From an uncultured Panacagrimonas sp. (GTDB lineage: Bacteria; Pseudomonadota; Gammaproteobacteria; Nevskiales; Nevskiaceae): a stretch of 10,441 nt of DNA. The stretch lies in assembly GCA_946481265.1 (NCBI GenBank), contig CAMLNE010000130.1:1-10441 (forward strand). Reading direction: 5' to 3'. A model generated the notes under the pieces. It did not search any database. It was not told the origin of the DNA and was given only the letters and a program-made list of their open reading frames with translations. Positions within the stretch are counted from its first letter, which is position 1. Every line of letters begins with the position of its first letter. The translations under genes were made by a program, and so were the position numbers. Below are positions 1-6,320 of the stretch, in pieces.

Positions 1-1070
1 CGATTCTCCTCGTCCTTCTTGGACTCGAGGTCGGCCGTGGTCATCACGTTGAGGACCCAGCCGGTCAGCTCGGACGCCAGGCGCACGTTCTGCCCGCCAC
101 GACCGATGGCCTGGGCCAGCTTGTCCTCGGCCACGCCGATCGACATCGCGTGCGCTTCCTCGTCGATCACCACGTTCTCGACTTCGGCCGGCGCCATCGC
201 ATTGATCACGAACTGCGCGGGGTTCTCGTCCCAGGGCACGATATCCACGCGCTCGCCGGCCAGCTCGTTGGAGACGCTCTGCACGCGCGAACCGCGCATG
301 CCGACACAGGCGCCGACCGGGTCGATGCGCTTGTCCTTGGCCTGCACCGCAATCTTGGCGCGCAGCCCCGGATCGCGGGCCGCGCCCTTGAGTTCGATCA
401 GTCCCTGCGCGATTTCGGGCACCTCGAGCTTGAACAGCTCCATCAGGTACATCGGGGCCGTGCGCGACATGAAGAGCTGCGGACCGCGGATCTGTGGGCT
501 GACCTCGTACAGGTAGCCACGGATGCGATCACCGGGACGCGCCGGCTCGCGCGGGATCAGGTGCTCACGCGGAATGATCGCCTCGGCGTTGCCGCCCAGG
601 TCGACGATCACCGCACCGCGCTCGATACGCTTGATCAGGCCCGTCAGCAGCTCGCCAACGCGTTCCGAGTAGGCCTCCACCACCTGCGCACGCTCGGCCT
701 CGCGCACTTTCTGCACGATGACCTGCTTGGCGCGCTGCGCGCCGATGCGGCCGAAATCGACCGAGGCGATCTTCTGTTCGATGACCGCGCCCACCTCGAT
801 GCCGGGATGATCCTTCTGCGCGTAGGTCAGCTTGATCTGGCGCTCGGGGAACTCAAAATCCTCACTTTCGTCATCGAGCACGGTCCAGCGACGAAACGAC
901 TCGTATTCGCCCGTCTCGCGGTCGATGGCCACGCGCACGTCCGACTCGTCGCCGTACTGCTCCTTGGTCGCCGACGCCAGCGCCGCTTCCAGCGCGTCGA
1001 AGATCGTGTCCTTGTCCACGCCCTTCTCGTTGGAAACCACATCGGCCATCAACAGAATGTTCTTGTTCAC
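1..1070 (-). CDS. nusA: Transcription termination/antitermination factor NusA (C-terminal part outside window)
   Basis: NusA binds RNA polymerase near the RNA exit channel and modulates pausing, intrinsic and Rho termination, and antitermination. The 356 visible codons read in order: an N-terminal polymerase-binding domain (about residues 1-125, with VSNEKG near 12-17 and FRRW at 59-62), an S1 RNA-binding domain (about 135-200, with VIVDLGGNAEAIIPRE), KH1 (about 230-295, GMRG loop at 257-260) and KH2 (about 305-345, GRGG loop at 323-326, then QNVRLASELTGW). The E. coli protein is about 495 residues, so roughly the last quarter, the acidic repeats if present, lies off the left edge. The start is GTG at 1068-1070, giving MNKNILLMADVVSNEKG, which aligns with the E. 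coli N-terminus. It overlaps the rimP stop by 4 nt (GTGA), implying translational coupling. No lesion is visible. Identification is secure. Confidence 0.97.
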   Translation of the reverse strand, partial: MNKNILLMADVVSNEKGVDKDTIFDALEAALASATKEQYGDESDVRVAIDRETGEYESFRRWTVLDDESEDFEFPERQIKLTYAQKDHPGIEVGAVIEQKIASVDFGRIGAQRAKQVIVQKVREAERAQVVEAYSERVGELLTGLIKRIERGAVIVDLGGNAEAIIPREHLIPREPARPGDRIRGYLYEVSPQIRGPQLFMSRTAPMYLMELFKLEVPEIAQGLIELKGAARDPGLRAKIAVQAKDKRIDPVGACVGMRGSRVQSVSNELAGERVDIVPWDENPAQFVINAMAPAEVENVVIDEEAHAMSIGVAEDKLAQAIGRGGQNVRLASELTGWVLNVMTTADLESKKDEEN

Positions 1071-1543
1071 GCCTCACCCTCGGCCGTTTTCGATGAATAG
1101 TCCGGAACCAGTCGCGCCCGCGAAATCGCCGAGAACGCCAGATGCACCTCACCCCTGTCCGCCGCCAGCCGCACCGCGTCCTGCTCGATGCCGGCAATGA
1201 CGCCGACAAAACGACGCTGACCGTTGATGGGAACCTCCAGCTCCACGCGCGCCTTGTGCCCGGCAAAACGCTCGAAATGCACCGGCTTGGTCAGCGGCCG
1301 GTCCAATCCGGGCGACGACACTTCGAGCTGGTAGGGCGTCTTGACCGGGTCCTCCACGTCGAGCAGTGCGGCAACCTCGCGGCTGACCGCCTCGCAATCT
1401 CCCAGGGTCACGCCGCCGGGAGCGTCGAGATAGATCCGCAACAATGCGGAACGACCCTGAGGGCTGAACTCGAGCAGCAGCAACTCATAGCCAAGAGACT
1501 CGACCAGGGGCTCCAGCAGCTGAGTCAGACGCTCATGCAGCAC
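1067..1543 (-). CDS. rimP: Ribosome maturation factor RimP
   Basis: RimP assists maturation of the 30S ribosomal subunit. The 158-residue product has the usual two-domain layout: an N-terminal alpha/beta domain ending in the family hallmark YQLEVSSPGLDRPL (71-84), then a small beta-barrel domain (about 88-148, ending in ISRARLVPDY). Length is close to the E. coli protein (about 150). The start is a GTG at 1541-1543 preceded by an AGAGGT Shine-Dalgarno at 1551-1556 with about 7 nt spacing; the next residues LHERLTQLLEPLVESLGYEL match the family N-terminus. The stop overlaps the nusA start. The gene lies only about 27 nt after the terminator that follows tRNA-fMet, so it probably depends on read-through from the tRNA promoter. 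The C-terminal tail SSKTAEGEA is a short extension beyond the conserved domain. Confidence 0.97.
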   Translation of the reverse strand: MLHERLTQLLEPLVESLGYELLLLEFSPQGRSALLRIYLDAPGGVTLGDCEAVSREVAALLDVEDPVKTPYQLEVSSPGLDRPLTKPVHFERFAGHKARVELEVPINGQRRFVGVIAGIEQDAVRLAADRGEVHLAFSAISRARLVPDYSSKTAEGEA

Positions 1544-1570
1544 TCGTGCGACCTCTTGTGGAAACTAACG

Positions 1571-1592
1571 AAAAAAGGCCCGCGCGGGGCCT
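1571..1592 (-). terminator. Intrinsic terminator between tRNA-fMet and rimP
   Basis: Read on the minus strand, a 6-bp GC-rich stem (AGGCCC / GGGCCT, with a 5-nt CGCGC loop) runs directly into a T run at 1571-1576. There is no matching T run on the plus strand, so it is directional. It lies about 18 nt after the 3' end of tRNA-fMet and 27 nt before the rimP start. It can end the tRNA transcript, while partial read-through would feed rimP-nusA. Confidence 0.75.
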
Positions 1593-1610
1593 GGTTCCAA
1601 CCGGAAAAAT

Positions 1611-1687
<77 letters not shown>

Positions 1688-1701
1688 CCAGACAGACGAC
1701 C

Positions 1702-1730
1702 AGTATATGGGGCGGTCCGAAATGCCGCAA
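1702..1730 (-). promoter_or_regulatory. Sigma70-like promoter of the tRNA-fMet-rimP-nusA operon
   Basis: On the minus strand, a -35-like TTGCGG (1725-1730), a 17-nt spacer and a strong -10 TATACT (1702-1707, 5 of 6 consensus bases) lie 14 nt before the tRNA 5' end. The expected start site is near 1695. The -10 stands out in otherwise GC-rich DNA. Position and strength suit a stable-RNA promoter. The start site is inferred. Confidence 0.75.
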
Positions 1731-2092
1731 TGAGTTTCTTCGCAATTGCTTACGTCTCATCGCTTTTGACGTCCGCTGCGTGCCCGGCCCCCACCTACGA
1801 ACTTGCCAGGGTACTGCGAAAGCACTCGGCAATCCCGGTCATGCCCTTCCAATGGAGAACCTGCCGAGGATCCTGCCGGAGCGTTTGCTCGGGCCCTTGC
1901 AGGAGCCCCAAAGCCCGATTCCCGGTTCGGTCGATTTCTCCGTCTTCTTTTTGCCGCAGTTCCGAGCCCCGGATTGCCCCGAAAAATGAATCACCTGGCC
2001 AGTGCCCGCACTCCAGTTCGCGGCAGCGAGTTCCAAAGGAAGCCCTGCCGCGGCTACGCGCCGTCGCCGGACGCGGGGGTATGCTCGCCGTC
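1731..2092. other. Intergenic region between the tRNA-fMet promoter and the quinone oxidoreductase
   Basis: About 360 bases without a credible protein gene. Open frames crossing it give low-complexity, Ser/Arg/Pro-rich translations with no recognisable domain and no ribosome binding site. It is visibly less GC-rich than the flanking genes in places, such as 1728-1770 and 1940-1955. One possible hairpin lies at 1803-1832: outer arms TTGCC/GGCAA and an inner TGC-GAAA-GCA tetraloop stem, separated by unpaired bases. I found no convincing promoter for the plus-strand gene that follows, although one must lie here or upstream. Confidence 0.6.
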
Positions 2093-3070
2093 ATGAGAGC
2101 CATCGAAATCACCCGACCCGGCGGGCCCGAGGTCCTGCGATCCTGCGAGCGTCCGCGGCCCCGGTTGCAGAAAGGCGAAGTGCTGATCCGCGTGTCGGCC
2201 GCCGGGGTCAACCGCCCCGACGTTCTGCAGCGCATGGGCCGCTATGCCGCACCCAAGGATGCCTCCGACCTGCCCGGCCTCGAGGTGGCAGGCACCATCG
2301 TCGACGGCGATTCGGGCGACTCCGGCATCGCCACCGGCGATCGCGTCTGCGCCCTCGTGCACGGGGGCGGCTACGCCGAGTACTGCGTGGCGCCGGTCAG
2401 CCAGTGCCTGCCGGTGCCGGCAGGGCTCTCCGACATCGAGGCGGCGTCGCTGCCGGAGACCTTCTTCACGGTGTGGAGCAATGTGTTCGACCGCGCCCGG
2501 CTGGCACCGGGCGAAACCCTGCTCGTCCAGGGCGGCAGCAGCGGCATCGGCGTCACGGCCATCCAGATGGCCAGCGCCCTGGGTCATCGGGTGTTCGCCA
2601 CCGCCGGCTCGGACGACAAGTCGCGCGCCTGCGAGGCCCTGGGAGCGGAATGCGGCATCAACTACCGCACCGCGGATTTCGCCGCCGAGGTCAGCCGACT
2701 GACCGGCGGCCACGGCGTCGACGTGATCCTCGACATGGTGGCCGGCAGCTACGTCCCACGCGAGATCGCCTGCCTGGCGGACGATGGCCGCCTGGTCCTG
2801 ATCGCCCTGCTCGGCGGTGCATCGGCACCGGTGCCGCTGGATCAGATCCTGATGCGGCGCCTGAGCATCACCGGCTCCACGCTGCGGCCGCGACCGGTCG
2901 CCTTCAAGGCAGCAATCGCGCGCAAGCTGCGCGAGCGGATCTGGCCACTGATCGAGTCCGGGAGGATCAAGCCGGTGATCTACCGGACCTTCGCGCTCGA
3001 GCAGGCGGCCGATGCGCACCGCCTGATGGAAAGCAGCACGCACATCGGCAAGCTGGTGCTGCGGGTCTAG
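2093..3070 (+). CDS. NAD(P)H quinone oxidoreductase, PIG3 family (zinc-free MDR)
   Basis: A 325-residue member of the medium-chain dehydrogenase/reductase superfamily, expected to reduce quinones or similar enones with NAD(P)H in the cytoplasm. The N-terminal GroES-like domain starts MRAIEITRPGGPEVL and carries AAGVNRPDVLQRMGRY (37-51), typical of the PIG3/TP53I3 quinone oxidoreductases. The Rossmann domain has VQGGSSGIG (145-153) for the dinucleotide, followed by NYRTADF near 190. The catalytic and structural zinc cysteines of alcohol dehydrogenases are absent, as expected for quinone reductases. The frame stays open far upstream, but homology begins at the ATG at 2093; an in-frame ATG at 2081 would add only four residues, and GGGGGT at 2075-2080 abuts it too closely to serve as its ribosome site. 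Its 3' end faces the next gene with a 12-nt gap. The physiological substrate is not known from sequence. Confidence 0.92.
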   Translation: MRAIEITRPGGPEVLRSCERPRPRLQKGEVLIRVSAAGVNRPDVLQRMGRYAAPKDASDLPGLEVAGTIVDGDSGDSGIATGDRVCALVHGGGYAEYCVAPVSQCLPVPAGLSDIEAASLPETFFTVWSNVFDRARLAPGETLLVQGGSSGIGVTAIQMASALGHRVFATAGSDDKSRACEALGAECGINYRTADFAAEVSRLTGGHGVDVILDMVAGSYVPREIACLADDGRLVLIALLGGASAPVPLDQILMRRLSITGSTLRPRPVAFKAAIARKLRERIWPLIESGRIKPVIYRTFALEQAADAHRLMESSTHIGKLVLRV

Positions 3071-3082
3071 CCTTCTGGCGGA

Positions 3083-4060
3083 TCAGGCCGCGACGCGCTG
3101 CTCGGCCACGCCCAGCAGATTGGCGCGGGCCTCTGCATATTCGCGCGCCAGCCGCTGCACCAGCACGCGCGCCGGCTCCACCGCCTTCACCGCGCCGATC
3201 CCCTGCCCACAGCCCCAGATGTCCTTCCAGGCCTTGGTGCTGTCGCTGCCGAAATTCATCTTGCTCGGGTCGGCGCTCGGCAGGTTGTCGGGGTCCAGGC
3301 CCGCGGCCGTGATGGACGGCTTCAGATAGTTGCCATGCACGCCGGTGAACAGGTTGGAATAGACGATATCGTCCGAACTGCTCTTCGCGATGCACTCCTT
3401 GTAGGCGTCTGTCGCACGCGCCTCCTCGGTGGCGATGAAGGCCGATCCGATATAGGCGAAGTCGGCCCCCATGGCTTGCGCGGCCAGGATGGAGCGGCCG
3501 TTGGCGATGGCACCACTGAGCGCCAGCGGGCCGTCGAACCATTCGCGGATCTCCTGCACCAGTGCGAACGGACTCTTGACGCCGGCGTGCCCGCCCGCAC
3601 CCGCGGCGACCGCGATCAGGCCGTCGGCACCTTTCTCGATGGCCTTGTGCGCGTGGGTGTTGTTGATGATGTCGTGCATCACCACGCCGCCGTAGCCATG
3701 CGCCGCCTCGTTGATGTCCGGCCGCGCGCCGAGCGAGGTGATGATCAGCGGCACCCTGTACTTCACGCACAGCGCCATGTCCTCGTCGAGACGCGGGTTG
3801 GACTTGTGCACGATCTGGTTGATGGCGAACGGCGCGGCCTTGCGCTCCGGGTGGGCGCGGTCGTGCGCCGCGAGCGCCTCGGTGATCTCGGCCAGCCATT
3901 CGTCGAGCTGGCTCGAGGGCCGCGCATTGAGCGCCGGCATGGAGCCGACCACCCCCGCCTTGCACTGCTCGATGACCAGCTTGGGCCAGCTGACGATGAA
4001 CAGCGGGGCAGCGATGACGGGAAGCGGCAGCGCGCGAAGGGCAGCGGGAAGCCTGGACAT
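3083..4060 (-). CDS. NAD(P)H-dependent flavin oxidoreductase / nitronate monooxygenase-like protein (YrpB, COG2070)
   Basis: A 325-residue FMN-binding TIM-barrel protein of the nitronate monooxygenase (formerly 2-nitropropane dioxygenase) family. Visible family features are the N-terminal strand PVIAAPLFIVSWPKLVIEQC (14-33), the first-strand glycine segment AGVVGSMPALNAR (35-47), the loop VAAGAGGHAG (151-160) with the family histidine, and the phosphate-binding stretch SGAIANGRSILAAQAMGADFAYIGSAFIAT (182-211, in two parts around the Gly-Arg). The C-terminal part (about 235-325) is specific to this subgroup. Members may oxidise nitronates or act as NADH:quinone reductases; sequence alone does not decide. 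The start ATG at 4058-4060 is where homology begins, although the frame is open to 4249; the ribosome site is weak (GGAT, 11 nt upstream). It is convergent with the quinone oxidoreductase and reads in the same direction as the DUF3014 gene 121 nt upstream, so it could be read from that transcript. Confidence 0.9.
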   Translation of the reverse strand: MSRLPAALRALPLPVIAAPLFIVSWPKLVIEQCKAGVVGSMPALNARPSSQLDEWLAEITEALAAHDRAHPERKAAPFAINQIVHKSNPRLDEDMALCVKYRVPLIITSLGARPDINEAAHGYGGVVMHDIINNTHAHKAIEKGADGLIAVAAGAGGHAGVKSPFALVQEIREWFDGPLALSGAIANGRSILAAQAMGADFAYIGSAFIATEEARATDAYKECIAKSSSDDIVYSNLFTGVHGNYLKPSITAAGLDPDNLPSADPSKMNFGSDSTKAWKDIWGCGQGIGAVKAVEPARVLVQRLAREYAEARANLLGVAEQRVAA

Positions 4061-4135
4061 GGCAGACGTGATCCGGGACTGAAGGGGCCGCAAGCTTAAG
4101 ACCTGCAGATCGGCTTGCCCAAGCCAAAGGTCGGG

Positions 4136-4168
4136 GTCGCGCCCGCCGGCGACACCATCCGGCGCGAC
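4136..4168 (-). other. Hairpin after the DUF3014 gene, possible weak terminator
   Basis: Inverted arms GTCGCGCC (4136-4143) and GGCGCGAC (4161-4168) form an 8-bp stem 13 nt past the DUF3014 stop on the minus strand. No T run follows, so it is not a standard intrinsic terminator. It may slow polymerase, protect a 3' end, or be chance in GC-rich DNA. Confidence 0.3.
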
Positions 4169-4181
4169 GGTCGGGTCCGGC

Positions 4182-4991
4182 TTATTGCGGCGGCTGCACC
4201 GCCACCGCCGAGCGGAATTCGCGCATCCGCGCTTGCAGTCGGGCCGCATTGTCGCGCCCCATGCGCAGCAGGGCCTTGCGCCCCGAGGACAGCTTCTCGA
4301 GCTCCGGATCGGCGTAGACGTAGACCACCTTGGGCCGCAGGAGCGGGATCGGCTCGTCGACCACCGGCGTCGTCAGCAGGTGGTCGATGATGTCGATCAG
4401 GCGGTCGTTGAAGTAACGCGCACGCGGATTGCCGAGACGGTCATAGGCGTCCTGGAACAGCGGGTAATAGCGTCGATACGCGGCTGCGACCTTCTGCATG
4501 TCGCTGCTGTCGATCATCGCCACCAGCGGCGCGTAGCGGGCGGCATTGCTCGCCGCGATGCCCATGTCCTCACCGCTGGATTGGACCTCGAACCCGCCGG
4601 ATACGCGCCGTACGGGCCTGAGCCACAGCGGCAAGGGATCACGGTCCAGCGAATCCACCGTCAGCACGATGCGCCGGATGATCTCGCGCGGCACCAGGAA
4701 GGCCTCCACCGGTTGCTTGCCGAACAGGTTGCGCAGTTCGGTCATCGCCTCGGTGTCGCTGTTTTCCAGCTCCGGCAGCACCGGCCCTCCGGCCTCCGGC
4801 GCCGGCATCGGATGGACGATCGGCGGCTCCACCTCGGGTTCGGTCAGTCTTCCCGGCGTCTCCGGCAGCGGCAGTGCGGCCTGTGGCGTCGGCTCCGGTT
4901 CGGACGGCGAGCGGCCGTACATCCACCAGTACGCGCCCGCAAGCAGGGCCAGGCCGATCACCACACCGATCCAGGCTGCCCGCGTCATCAT
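4182..4991 (-). CDS. DUF3014 domain protein, membrane-anchored
   Basis: A 269-residue protein of unknown function. It opens with a short basic start and one hydrophobic segment (about 7-24, WIGVVIGLALLAGAYWWM) that looks like an uncleaved membrane anchor. A Pro/Glu-rich linker follows (about 28-75), then a periplasmic DUF3014 domain (about 76-262). Hallmarks seen are the IVLTVDSLDRD segment (108-118), RYYPLFQDAYDRLG (174-187), ARYFNDRLIDIIDHLLTTP (191-209), KVVYVYADPELEKLSSGRKALLRMG (221-245) and a closing basic helix. The start ATG at 4989-4991 has a full GGAGGT Shine-Dalgarno at 5001-5006 with 9-nt spacing, which settles it against the longer open frame reaching 5378. It lies 167 nt downstream of hrcA on the same strand and may share its transcript. 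Family assignment is from remembered motifs. No catalytic signature is apparent, so a structural or scaffold role is as likely as an enzymatic one. Confidence 0.85.
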   Translation of the reverse strand: MMTRAAWIGVVIGLALLAGAYWWMYGRSPSEPEPTPQAALPLPETPGRLTEPEVEPPIVHPMPAPEAGGPVLPELENSDTEAMTELRNLFGKQPVEAFLVPREIIRRIVLTVDSLDRDPLPLWLRPVRRVSGGFEVQSSGEDMGIAASNAARYAPLVAMIDSSDMQKVAAAYRRYYPLFQDAYDRLGNPRARYFNDRLIDIIDHLLTTPVVDEPIPLLRPKVVYVYADPELEKLSSGRKALLRMGRDNAARLQARMREFRSAVAVQPPQ

Positions 4992-5000
4992 CTGCGCCGC

Positions 5001-5006
5001 ACCTCC
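5001..5006 (-). promoter_or_regulatory. Strong ribosome binding site of the DUF3014 gene
   Basis: A GGAGGT hexamer on the minus strand, 9 nt before the ATG at 4991, is the best Shine-Dalgarno in this window. It fixes the start at the first of two tandem ATG codons and rejects the longer upstream frame that would overlap hrcA. Confidence 0.8.
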
Positions 5007-5158
5007 GTCCGCTTGCCCTGATTCAAGTCTCGCCCCACCGTGTCCGCTCCGAAAGGGGTAAGCACCCTCGTCCGACAGCACGATCCGCCATTTGTATCCC
5101 GCCGCTGGGGCATCGCAGCTTCCGCATGCTGCCTGGCCGCGGGCGGCTTCGACGGTGC

Positions 5159-6202
5159 CTAGCGATCCTCGCTCAGGCCGGCGGTCAGCAGCCGCGCGGC
5201 CTGGTTCACCAGCGGGATGATGCGACTGTAGGCCATGCGCGTCGGCCCGATCACCCCCAGGCGGCCCGCGATCTGACCGTTGAAGTAATAGGGCGCGGTG
5301 ACCACGCTGATCTCGTCGAGCACGCGGTAGCCGGACTCCTCGCCGATGAAGATCTGCACGCCGTCCGCATCCAGGCACTGGTCGAACAGGTTGAGCAGCT
5401 CACGCTTGCGATCCAGCACCTCGAACAGCCCGCGCAGGCGCAGCACGTCACCGAGTTCCTGGAAACCCATCAGGTTGCTGCCGCCGGCCAGCAGGTAGTC
5501 GCCGCCCTCGGGCACATCGTCGCCCATCGCCTGCGCCGCCATCGACGCGGCCTCGCGCAGCACCAGGTTGAGACGGTTCTGTGCATCGATCGCCTCGTCC
5601 AGCAGTGCGCGGCGCAGACCGACCAGGTCGCGCCCCGCGAAGTGCTCGTTGAGCGCGTTGGCGTATTGCTCCAGCTGGTCGGCACCGTAGGGACGATCGG
5701 TATGGATCACCCGGTTCTGCACCTCGCGCTGGTTGACCACCAGGATCGCGAGTACGCGATTGCCGGACAGCGGCAGGAATTCGATCCGCCGCAGGATCGC
5801 CAGGTTGCGCCGGGGCAAGGTCACCACGCCGGCCATCGCGGTGAGCTGCGAGAGCAGGCTCGACGCTGCCTGCATCAGATCATCGGTGCGGCGTGGCGGG
5901 CCGGCCAGGATCTGCGCGATCCGTTCCTTCTCGACTTCGCCGAGTTGCTCGGGCGTGAGCAGCTGGTCGACGAAATAGCGGTAACCGCGCGAGGTCGGAA
6001 CGCGTCCGGCCGAGGTATGCGGAGACACCACGAAGCCCAGTTCGTCGAGATCGGCCATCACGTTGCGGATGGTGGCCGGCGACAGGTCGAGCGAGCCGGC
6101 CCGCGACAGCGTTCGCGAACCCACCGGCTGTCCGTCGTGGATATAGCGCTCCACCAGCAGCTTTAGCAGCTCGGCAGCGCGGGAATCGAGCGGGATCGAC
6201 AT
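5159..6202 (-). CDS. hrcA: Heat-inducible transcription repressor HrcA
   Basis: HrcA is a dimeric repressor that binds CIRCE operators upstream of chaperone genes and is kept active by GroEL. The 347-residue product has the expected length. The N-terminal winged helix (about 1-75) contains SPATIRNVMADLDELGFV (41-58) and SPHTSAGRVPTSRGYRYFVD (60-79), the most conserved HrcA stretch. The GAF-like dimerisation domain fills the middle, and the C-terminal part carries VVTAPYYFNGQIAGRLGVIGPTRMAY (in two blocks), again typical. The start ATG at 6200-6202 has no clear Shine-Dalgarno. The gene diverges from nadK, and its immediate downstream neighbour is a DUF3014 gene, not grpE-dnaK-dnaJ, which commonly follow hrcA. 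No CIRCE repeat (TTAGCACTC-N9-GAGTGCTAA) is visible upstream, so autoregulation is not supported by this sequence. Confidence 0.97.
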   Translation of the reverse strand: MSIPLDSRAAELLKLLVERYIHDGQPVGSRTLSRAGSLDLSPATIRNVMADLDELGFVVSPHTSAGRVPTSRGYRYFVDQLLTPEQLGEVEKERIAQILAGPPRRTDDLMQAASSLLSQLTAMAGVVTLPRRNLAILRRIEFLPLSGNRVLAILVVNQREVQNRVIHTDRPYGADQLEQYANALNEHFAGRDLVGLRRALLDEAIDAQNRLNLVLREAASMAAQAMGDDVPEGGDYLLAGGSNLMGFQELGDVLRLRGLFEVLDRKRELLNLFDQCLDADGVQIFIGEESGYRVLDEISVVTAPYYFNGQIAGRLGVIGPTRMAYSRIIPLVNQAARLLTAGLSEDR

Positions 6203-6229
6203 CGGGGCGTGTAATGAGGGGTCTGGCCG

Positions 6230-6259
6230 ACGCTAGCCTCCCGCATTTTCACGTGTCAA
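6230..6259 (-). promoter_or_regulatory. Candidate sigma70 promoter of hrcA
   Basis: On the minus strand, a perfect -35 TTGACA (6254-6259) is followed after 18 nt by TAGCGT (6230-6235), a weak -10. Transcription would start near 6223, leaving a leader of about 20 nt. The -35 is persuasive; the -10 matches only 3 of 6 bases. No sigma32-type -10 (CCCCAT) is seen at the right distance. Confidence 0.5.
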
Positions 6260-6265
6260 GGCGGA

Positions 6266-6293
6266 TCGAAACCGCCGGCCGAGCGTGTAGAGT
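6266..6293 (+). promoter_or_regulatory. Candidate promoter of nadK-recN
   Basis: On the plus strand, TCGAAA (6266-6271) and TAGAGT (6288-6293) each match 4 of 6 consensus bases, with a 16-nt spacer. They lie 27 nt before the nadK ATG. The hrcA promoter candidate begins about 7 nt to its left on the opposite strand, so the two would be back to back. The evidence is modest. Confidence 0.4.
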
Positions 6294-6320
6294 GTCCGCG
6301 CCAAATCTGCTGATCGGTCC

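Noticed and set aside
150..1100. Long plus-strand open frame (316 aa) over nusA
   Set aside because: It is antisense to clear NusA coding sequence, rich in His/Arg/Leu/Asp typical of GC-rich shadow frames, and has no domain.
1821..1827. AGCACTC, resembling half of a CIRCE operator
   Set aside because: The required inverted half (GAGTGCT) is absent after nine bases; a single half-site occurs by chance.
1730..2092. N-terminal extension of the quinone oxidoreductase back to an ATG at 1730
   Set aside because: The extra 121 residues have no homology or ribosome site; the family N-terminus starts at 2093.
4061..4249. N-terminal extension of the flavin oxidoreductase to 4249
   Set aside because: It would overlap the DUF3014 gene and the added residues are not family-like.
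4992..5378. N-terminal extension of the DUF3014 protein to 5378
   Set aside because: It would overlap hrcA, remove the membrane anchor from the N-terminus and ignore the GGAGGT site at 5001-5006.
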